Source: JBBRHH01 sp963788015 (GTDB lineage: Bacteria > Planctomycetota > Phycisphaerae > Tepidisphaerales > Tepidisphaeraceae). Taken from it: 64,000 bases of DNA. The stretch covers positions 124,001 through 188,000 of the forward strand of contig CAWBEY010000004.1 in NCBI GenBank assembly GCA_963788015.1. Reading direction: 5' to 3'. Shown here piece after piece: positions 58,428-64,000 of this stretch. The notes beneath the pieces are model-generated. The model ran no database searches. It was given only the letters and a program-made list of their open reading frames with translations, and was not told the DNA's origin. The position numbers and the translations under genes were made by a program. The stretch's first letter is position 1, and the number at the start of each line of letters is the position of its first letter.

Positions 58428-59819
58428 TCAAGGCGGCGCAGTGAGGTGTTTCAGGAGCATGGCGCAAACGTCGGTGGGGGGGAGGTGGGGGGTGTCGAGC
58501 AGATGGTTTTGGTTGGTGATGAAGAGGGGACCCTGGGCGGGGGATGGAGCGGGGCGGCCGTGGGAACCGCGGACTAGGGATGCATCGAGCGGGATTACTT
58601 CGAGCATGGCGCGGAAGCCTAGTTTTTTGCGGAGGAGCGTCCAGGCGATTTTTGCCTTGGCCAGTGGGAGGGCGGGGTCGATGAATAGCTCGGCCGGGTC
58701 GTAGCCGGGCTTGCGATGGATGTCGACGGTGCGGGCGAAGTCGGGGGCGCGGGCGTCGTCGAGCCAGTAGTAATAGGTGAACCAGGCATCGGGGGAAGCG
58801 ATGGCGACCAATTCGCCTGAGCGGGCGTGATCCAGATGCCACTCGCGCTTACCCGCTTCATCCAGAACGCGCTCGACGCCGGGCGTTTTGGTGAGAAGGT
58901 CGCGGACCTGATCGAGGACGGCGGGGTCGTTGACGTGGATGTGGGCGATCTGGTGATCGGCGACGGCGAAGGCCTTGCTTTCGCCGGGGTCGAGAACTTC
59001 CCGGCCCATCTCATCGCGTACGGTGATCAGGCCGCGTTCGCGGAGGACGCGGTTGAGGTGAACGGGTTGGGAGACGCTGGTGATGCCGTATTCGGAGAGG
59101 ATGATGATGCGGGTGTCGGGGGTGGCGTCGGGGGTGGCGAAGTGGTCAATGAGCTGGCCACAGACGGCGTCGAGTTGGCGGAGATCGGTTTCGGATTTGG
59201 CAGGATCGGGGCCGCGGCGCTGGAGGCAGTAGTCGAGGTGGGGGAGGTAGACGAGAGTGAGGGTGGGGTGGTATCGCTCATCGACTCGGATGGCGGCGCC
59301 GGCGATCCACTGGGTGGCGTCGATGGAAGTGGCCGGGCCCCAGAATTTGAAGAGGGGGAACTGGCCAAGGTCTTTCTGGAGCGATTGTCGCAGATCCGGT
59401 GGATGGGCCCAGATGTCAGGGAGCTTTCGGCCATCGGCGGGGTACATCGGGCGGGGGGTGACGGTGTAGTCGGCCGATGAATACATCGCGTACCACCAGC
59501 AGATGTTGGCGCAGGTGAAGGATGGATCGTGCTGGCGAGCCATGTCCCAGAGCTTGGGCTTTTCGACGAGATGGTTGGATTGACGCCAGAACTTGATCTC
59601 GCACTCATCGCGGAAATACCAGCCGTTGGCGACGATGCCGTGGCCGGCGGGGTGGGCGCCGGTGAGGTAGGTGGATTGGACGGTGGTGGTGACGGCGGGG
59701 AGGACTGAGCCAATGGTGGCGAGTTTGCCGGCGTCGCGGAAGGCGCGCAGGCGCGGCGTGAACGGGCCGATGAGCTCGGGGGTAAGGCCGACGGCGTTGA
59801 TGACGAGGGTTTTGTGCAT
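58428..59819 (-). CDS. Alkaline-phosphatase-superfamily phosphodiesterase/nucleotide pyrophosphatase
   Basis: The 463-residue protein starts MHKTLVINAVGLTPELIGPF. Typical elements of the type I phosphodiesterase family are VLPAVTTTVQSTYLTGAHPA with the nucleophilic Thr, HPTLTLVYLPHLDYCLQRRG with metal-binding Asp, RIIILSEYGITSV and ADHQIAHIHV. It probably hydrolyses a phosphodiester or pyrophosphate. No signal peptide is seen, so it may act in the cytoplasm. It lies eight bases after pdxH and shares its operon. The exact substrate is unknown. Its frame is open into the upstream gene only because pdxH is frameshifted. Confidence 0.8.
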   Translation of the reverse strand: MHKTLVINAVGLTPELIGPFTPRLRAFRDAGKLATIGSVLPAVTTTVQSTYLTGAHPAGHGIVANGWYFRDECEIKFWRQSNHLVEKPKLWDMARQHDPSFTCANICWWYAMYSSADYTVTPRPMYPADGRKLPDIWAHPPDLRQSLQKDLGQFPLFKFWGPATSIDATQWIAGAAIRVDERYHPTLTLVYLPHLDYCLQRRGPDPAKSETDLRQLDAVCGQLIDHFATPDATPDTRIIILSEYGITSVSQPVHLNRVLRERGLITVRDEMGREVLDPGESKAFAVADHQIAHIHVNDPAVLDQVRDLLTKTPGVERVLDEAGKREWHLDHARSGELVAIASPDAWFTYYYWLDDARAPDFARTVDIHRKPGYDPAELFIDPALPLAKAKIAWTLLRKKLGFRAMLEVIPLDASLVRGSHGRPAPSPAQGPLFITNQNHLLDTPHLPPTDVCAMLLKHLTAPP

Positions 59820-59827
59820 GGGAATTA

Positions 59828-60467
59828 TCAGGGGGCCAGGCGTTCGATGAGCCATTGGCCGGCCTGATCTTTGCGATAGCGGATGCGGTCGTGCAATCGG
59901 CCTGGCCGGCCTTGCCAGAATTCCATGGCGTCGGGGCGGAGGCGGTAACCGCCCCAGTGGGGGGGCCGGGGGATTTGAAGGCTTTCGTATTGCTGAGCGA
60001 GAGCGGCGAAGGCTTGTTCGAGATGGGCGCGGTTTGGGATGACGCTGCTTTGCGGGGAGGCCCAGTGCGCCAATCTGGCTTTCGCGCGGGCGGGATTCGA
60101 AGTAGTCGTCGGATTCGGACGCCTCAGTTTGTTGGACTTGGCCTTCGACGCGCACCTGGCGCTCAAGCTCGGGCCAGAAGAAGACGACCGACGCTTGCGG
60201 GTTGGCGGCGAGGGTTTGGGCTTTCTGGCTTTGGTAGTTGGTGAAGAAGAGGAGCCCGTCGCTGTCGATGCCTTTGAGGAGGACGATTCGGCCGGTGGGG
60301 CGGCCGGTGGGGTCGGCGAGGCAAAGGGTCATGGCGTTGGGTTCGGGGACGTCGGCCGCTACGGCTTCGTCGAACCAGCGGCTAAACTGGTGAAGAGGCT
60401 CGGGATCGACTTGGGATTCGTCCAGGGCCTGCCTGCGATATTCGCGGCGGATGTCGGCGATGTTCAT
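59828..60467 (-). CDS. pdxH: Pyridoxamine 5'-phosphate oxidase (one frameshift)
   Basis: The protein of about 212 residues has the FMN-dependent PdxH signatures: NAMTLCLADPTGRPTGRIVL, VVFFWPELERQVRVEG and, after a frame change near 60075, RPPHWGGYRLRPDAMEFWQG and RLHDRIRYRKD at the end. The length is normal for the family. It makes pyridoxal 5'-phosphate from pyridoxine or pyridoxamine phosphate. Its start overlaps the stop of the upstream permease-like gene (ATGA), and the phosphodiesterase begins eight bases after its stop, so all three form one operon. Confidence 0.9.
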
Positions 60468-61672
60468 CGTGCGTTGCCGGAGGCGATGAGACGGCCTCCG
60501 TCCTCGGGCTCTATGTGAGTCTGCTCGGTGGGGGCTTGATCGGCGGGAGTTTGATCAGAATCGAATATCTCGCGTGCCTCGGCCAGCGCAGCCTGGGCGC
60601 GGGTCTGCTCGCGGGGGCGGATGTAGAAGTGTTCGAGGAAGGACCAGATGGTAAGGTTGAGGGGGATGGCGAGCATGAGGCCTGGGACGCCGAAGATTTT
60701 GCCCCAGAGGATGACGCTGAAGAGGGTGACGGCGGGGTGAATTTTGACAGCGCCGCGCATGATCATGGGGAGGATGAGATAGGCTTCGAATGCCTGGATA
60801 ACGCCGTAGACCACAAGGACGCCCATGGCTTTGCCGCCGCCTTGGGTTGCGCCGGCGAAGAGGGCGGCGATGATGCAGGCGGTGGCCGGGCCGACGGTGG
60901 GGGCGATTTCGGCGACGCCGGCCAGAAGCGCAAGGGGGACGGCGGCGCTGACGCCGATCATCCCATAGCCCAGGAGTGAGGCGGTGAAGACGATGCCCAT
61001 GCCCAGGATGGTGCCGATGACCCAGGAGCGGTAGCGGGGGCCGAGGCTGGCGAACATGGCGCGGGCAGAGGTCTGGTGGGGCGGGGAGAGGAGGCGGAGG
61101 GCGGGGGTGAGGATGCTGTCGGCGGGCTCGGCCAGGAGGAAGATGGAGCCAAAGAGGACGAGGGCGACGGAGATGAATATGCCCAGGACGACGTCGACGC
61201 CACGGGAGACGAGGATGGAGCCGCCGCCTGCGACCAAGCCGCCCGCGCGTTGGAGGATGTCTTCGATTTTGAGCGGATCTTTCTGGAGGCCGAATCGCTG
61301 GTTCCAGACTTGGAGGAAGTCATTGATCTGGGTCTGGATGCGTGGCCAGTCGCGGAGGCGTTCCTTGATTGGGTTGGCGAGTGGCCAGGAGAAGGCCAGG
61401 ACGACGCCGCCGACGACGGCCATGGTGGCCAGTCCAAGGACGACGGCCGATAGGCCGCGTGGGCTTGGGAGATAGCGAAGGAGAGGCTGGAGGGTGCAGG
61501 AGAGAATGCAGGCCGCGAGGAGGCCCAGAAGGACGGTGGAGACGGCGCTGAAGAAGTAGAGGGAAAGGCCAAGCGCGATGAGCCAGGTGAGGGACTTGGT
61601 GAGGGGAAAGACCCAGACGGGCATGGCCCGGCCCGGCGGGAGATTGTCTGGGATCTCTGGGTTGTGGGGCAT
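60464..61672 (-). CDS. AI-2E (PerM) family transporter
   Basis: ATG 61672 starts MPHNPEIPDNLPPGRAMPVW. The 402-residue protein has the family pattern of eight or so membrane helices, with a soluble loop after the third helix. SWVIGTILGMGIVFTASLLG, GVAEIAPTVGPATACIIAAL and ILWGKIFGVPGLMLAIPL lie in the conserved half. PerM-type proteins are called AI-2E transporters after TqsA, but other members move ions or other small molecules. The upstream leader is C-rich on the coding strand. The gene overlaps pdxH by four bases in an operon, which gives no clue to its substrate. Confidence 0.85.
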   Translation of the reverse strand: MPHNPEIPDNLPPGRAMPVWVFPLTKSLTWLIALGLSLYFFSAVSTVLLGLLAACILSCTLQPLLRYLPSPRGLSAVVLGLATMAVVGGVVLAFSWPLANPIKERLRDWPRIQTQINDFLQVWNQRFGLQKDPLKIEDILQRAGGLVAGGGSILVSRGVDVVLGIFISVALVLFGSIFLLAEPADSILTPALRLLSPPHQTSARAMFASLGPRYRSWVIGTILGMGIVFTASLLGYGMIGVSAAVPLALLAGVAEIAPTVGPATACIIAALFAGATQGGGKAMGVLVVYGVIQAFEAYLILPMIMRGAVKIHPAVTLFSVILWGKIFGVPGLMLAIPLNLTIWSFLEHFYIRPREQTRAQAALAEAREIFDSDQTPADQAPTEQTHIEPEDGGRLIASGNAR

Positions 61673-61907
61673 GTACGACAGAATAGGGGGCGGGATGGGC
61701 GGGGGGAAGGGGATGGGGTGGTGGGGGAGGGCGGACCTTGGTGAGACATGAGATAGGGGGATGGGTGGTGATGAGGAGTTGGGATGGGAGACTGGGAAGG
61801 CGAAGGTGGTCGTTTTCTTGTGCGCAAAAATGAGTTGCGGGTTGGTTGGGGGTGGGGATTTTGCGTAAGTGGGTTCGGAAACTGGCGTCGCGGGAGGAGA
61901 TTTGAAC

Positions 61908-61931
61908 CGCCAAGACGCCAAGAGCGCCAAG
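61908..61931. repeat. Three short CGCCAAG direct repeats
   Basis: CGCCAAGA (61908-61915), CGCCAAGA (61916-61923) and CGCCAAG (61925-61931) stand in tandem. The larger context AACCGCCAAGACGCCAAG resembles dispersed repeats seen in many bacterial intergenic regions. Function unknown. Confidence 0.6.
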
Positions 61932-62008
61932 TAGAAAACGATTAATGACTTCCGATGTATAGCTCGCGGACATCCGAAGGGTCACGACGCATGAGAGAGA
62001 CTTTACTG

Positions 62009-62035
62009 TTGACACCGCCCGTCTCCCTTTATAAC
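62009..62035 (+). promoter_or_regulatory. Promoter upstream of the kinase gene
   Basis: TTGACA (62009-62014) and TATAAC (62030-62035) have near-consensus sequences. The 15-base spacing is shorter than ideal. Transcription would start near 62042, 66 bases before the ATG. Confidence 0.5.
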
Positions 62036-62107
62036 TTTTGCGGGTTGGGTTCCTGCGTCTTGTCGATGTGTCGGTGTGACCAGCGGCGTCCTATCCTATG
62101 ATTGCGT

Positions 62108-63391
62108 ATGGCACAGGCCGATAGCTCCAGTTCCATTACGGGTGTTACTGCCAATTCCGACAGCGATGTTGCGAAGGTGGTGGTGGATTCTGGCCTGGCC
62201 ACGCGCACGGAGGTGGACTTTTGCCGGGAGCAGCAGAAGCAGTCTTCGGACCCCAATCAGCGCAGTCTGGCCGATCTGCTGGTGGAGCACAGCTTTGTCA
62301 CCGTGAACCAGGTGAAGCGGATTCGGGGGCAGATTGACGACAAGAGCAAGTCGAGCCAGATTCCTGGATACCGATTGCTGGGGACGTGCGGCAAGGGGGC
62401 GATGGCGACGGTTTATAAGGCCAAGCAGATCTCGCTGAACCGGACGGTGGCGGTGAAGGTGCTGCCCAAGCGACTGAGCGAGAATCCGGAATTCGTGGAT
62501 CGGTTTTATAAGGAGGGGCAGGCGGCGGCCAAGCTTTCGCACAACAACATCGTGCAGGCGATCGACGTGGGATCGACGCCCAATCAGCATCACTATTTTG
62601 TGATGGAGTACATTGAGGGAAAGACGCTGTTTGACATGATGGCGCCGCCGCCGGAGGGGGATGGGAAGGCGTTTTCGGAGGCTGAGGCGCTGGACCTGAT
62701 GATCCAGATGGCCGACGCGTTGCTGCACGCGCATGAGCGGGGGCTGATTCACCGGGACGTGAAGCCCAAGAACATCATCGTGACGCCGGGGAATGTGGCG
62801 AAGCTGACGGACTTGGGTTTGGCACGGGCGCTGGATGACACGGTGGCGGCGCAGAGCGAGGCGGGGAAGGCGTACGGGACGCCGTATTACATCAGCCCGG
62901 AGCAGATTCGGGGGGACGTGGATATTGATTATCGCGCGGATATTTATTCGCTGGGGGCGACGATGTATCACGTGGTGACAGGGCGGCCGCCTTTTGAAGC
63001 CGATACGCCCACGGCCGTGATGCACAAGCATTTGCGCGATCCGCTGGTGCCGCCGGACCATATCAACACAGCGCTATCGGCGGGGATTTCGGAGATCGTG
63101 GAAGTGGCGATGGCCAAGAAGCGCGATGAGCGATATCCGTCGATGAAGGAGATGCTGGAGGACCTGGTTTCGGTGAGTCGCAACGAGCCGCCGCTGCATG
63201 CAAGGCGCGAGGTGGATCTGGAGAAACTGGCGGCGGTGGCCGAGACGGGCAAGACGGTGGACATTGCGCCGACGCACAGCCACGCATCGGCGAATATCTG
63301 GGGCAACCCGGCGGTGGTGGGGATGCTGATCGGCCTGGGGGTATCGGTGCTGATCAATCTAATCCTGCTGATCATTGTCCTGAAAAAGTAG
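62108..63391 (+). CDS. Membrane-anchored Ser/Thr protein kinase (PknB/Stk type)
   Basis: ATG 62108 gives 427 residues. The kinase domain (about residues 85-345) has the ATP loop GTCGKGAMATVYKAK, VAVKVL, the catalytic HRDVKPKNII, the Mg motif as DLGLA and the activation-loop end GTPYYISPEQIRG. A single helix at the end (MLIGLGVSVLINLILLIIVL) anchors it, with the kinase in the cytoplasm and almost no outside part. The N-terminal 75 residues hold two short helical motifs like ADLLVEHSFVTVNQVKRI, as found before type II/IV secretion ATPases; their role here is unknown. It could phosphorylate FHA-domain partners such as the protein at 48424, but no link is shown. Confidence 0.93.
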   Translation: MAQADSSSSITGVTANSDSDVAKVVVDSGLATRTEVDFCREQQKQSSDPNQRSLADLLVEHSFVTVNQVKRIRGQIDDKSKSSQIPGYRLLGTCGKGAMATVYKAKQISLNRTVAVKVLPKRLSENPEFVDRFYKEGQAAAKLSHNNIVQAIDVGSTPNQHHYFVMEYIEGKTLFDMMAPPPEGDGKAFSEAEALDLMIQMADALLHAHERGLIHRDVKPKNIIVTPGNVAKLTDLGLARALDDTVAAQSEAGKAYGTPYYISPEQIRGDVDIDYRADIYSLGATMYHVVTGRPPFEADTPTAVMHKHLRDPLVPPDHINTALSAGISEIVEVAMAKKRDERYPSMKEMLEDLVSVSRNEPPLHARREVDLEKLAAVAETGKTVDIAPTHSHASANIWGNPAVVGMLIGLGVSVLINLILLIIVLKK

Positions 63392-63411
63392 ACGACCCAA
63401 AACAGCCGAGG

Positions 63412-64000
63412 TGGGAGATTCGCACTGCATTCATTGGCCTGGGGATCATGGGCAAGCCGATGGCGGGGCATCTGCTGGCGGCGGGGCATGCGCTGACGGT
63501 GCATACACGAACCAAATCCAAAGGTGAGGAACTGCTGGCGAAAGGGGCCGCGTGGGCGGATTCTCCTGCGGCGCGGCGCGCGAGGCGGAGGTGGTGTTCA
63601 TTTGCGTGACGGATACACCGGACGTCGAGCAGGTGGTGGGCGGGGAAAATGGGATTCTGTCTGCCGCGCGGGAGGGGCTGATTGTTGTGGATCATTCGAC
63701 GATCTCGCCGTCGGCCACGCGTGCTATGGCGCAGCAACTGGCGGCGAAGGGGGCGCGGTTTCTGGATGCGCCGGTGAGCGGGGGCGACGTGGGGGCGCGG
63801 AACGGAACGCTGTCGATCATGGTGGGCGGGGAGGAGGCGGCGCTGGAGCGGGTTTGGCCGTTGCTTGAGGCGTTTGGGAAGACGATCACGCACTGCGGGG
63901 GGAGTGGGACGGGGCAACTGACGAAGCTGGTGAATCAGATTTTGGTGAGCGTGACCAATTTGGCCGTGTGCGAGGCGCTGGTGTTCGCGGAGAAGAACGG
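63412..64000 (+). CDS. 3-hydroxyisobutyrate dehydrogenase-like oxidoreductase, C-terminus beyond window (one frameshift)
   Basis: The NAD-binding motif IGLGIMGKPMAGHLLAAGH is near the start. The family signature DAPVSGGDVGARNGTLSIM and the catalytic-lysine segment GSGTGQLTKLVNQ are present. The frame changes near 63575 and continues as AREAEVVFICVTDTPDVEQV. The protein is cut by the right edge at about residue 196 of an expected 290. The start is unclear: no ATG lies in frame before the Rossmann motif and the kinase stop is only about 20 bases upstream, so the start codon may itself be hit by an indel. Likely substrates are beta-hydroxy acids such as tartronate semialdehyde or 3-hydroxyisobutyrate. 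Confidence 0.85.

Larger units (their letters stand above)
61673..62107. other. Divergent intergenic region with purine-rich tract, CGCCAAG repeats and promoter
   Basis: This space separates the PerM-like and kinase genes. From about 61680 to 61800 the plus strand is rich in G and A, so the PerM-side leader is C- and T-rich as in front of recJ. CGCCAAGA repeats lie at 61908-61931 and a kinase-side promoter at 62009-62035. No gene of its own is seen. Confidence 0.5.

Noticed and set aside
58428..60467. A fusion of pyridoxamine oxidase and phosphodiesterase in one frame
   Set aside because: The middle part is a proline/arginine-rich nonsense stretch, while the natural end of PdxH is found in another frame at 59828 and the phosphodiesterase has its own ATG at 59819. 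It is an indel artefact.
1..64000. CRISPR array
   Set aside because: No regularly spaced direct repeats with unique spacers are visible.
1..64000. Insertion sequences or transposases
   Set aside because: No transposase motif (DDE, HUH or serine recombinase) or paired terminal inverted repeats with target duplication are visible. The only recombinase is the tyrosine integrase.

Overview
The window reads as a GC-rich chromosome segment of a planctomycete, most likely from the Phycisphaerae/Tepidisphaerales side. This rests on an exported protein with the VEALEPR signal motif, a very large dockerin-like PEP-CTERM protein, Uma2 and DUF5722 proteins, a planctomycete-type tyrosine integrase and a Ser/Thr kinase. 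The assignment is inference from gene content; no 16S rRNA is present.

Layout. (1) 1-7716 is the right part of an integrative element ending beside a CAT-anticodon tRNA. It holds many small unknown genes, a DNA methyltransferase-like gene, a csrA gene, an excisionase-like HTH gene and an integrase. (2) 7803-21289 is an envelope and signalling region: a TPR metallopeptidase-like protein, a beta-barrel protein, a lipoprotein, a FecR-domain protein, a giant PEP-CTERM protein and a CHASE2 adenylate cyclase. (3) 21351-38646 is an electron-transfer region: a heme-b-type membrane protein, a membrane-anchored decaheme cytochrome, a double HbpS-like protein, a porin-like barrel, a decaheme LVIVD lipoprotein, a tetraheme c554-like protein, a fused NuoE-NuoF protein and a giant Fe-S protein with two cyclic-nucleotide-binding domains. 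An Uma2 gene is inserted here. (4) 38690-46263 has two DUF5722 glycosidase-like proteins, recJ, gap and tRNA-Ser. (5) 46371-64000 is mixed housekeeping: N-carbamoylputrescine amidase, a coiled-coil lipoprotein, an FHA tail-anchored protein, ugd, a sugar isomerase-like protein, an Ntox17/Imm31-like toxin-immunity pair, a DEAD-box helicase, a Flp pilin, a Rieske lipoprotein, the operon perM-like/pdxH/phosphodiesterase, a Ser/Thr kinase and the start of a 3-hydroxyisobutyrate dehydrogenase-like gene.

How the genes may work together. The most interesting candidate is region 3. It contains what a porin-cytochrome conduit for extracellular electron transfer would need: an inner-membrane heme protein, a periplasmic decaheme protein, an outer-membrane porin and a surface decaheme lipoprotein. 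It also holds a soluble NADH-oxidising flavin/Fe-S module whose second subunit carries cAMP-type sensor domains, and a class III cyclase lies at the left border of the region. This suggests, but does not prove, a cyclic-nucleotide-gated NADH-to-surface electron pathway.

Quality note. From about 10.5 kb onwards more than 30 genes or gene parts change reading frame by one base while keeping conserved motifs on both sides, often in G or C runs. I treat these as single genes with probable sequencing indels and give the full extent of each.
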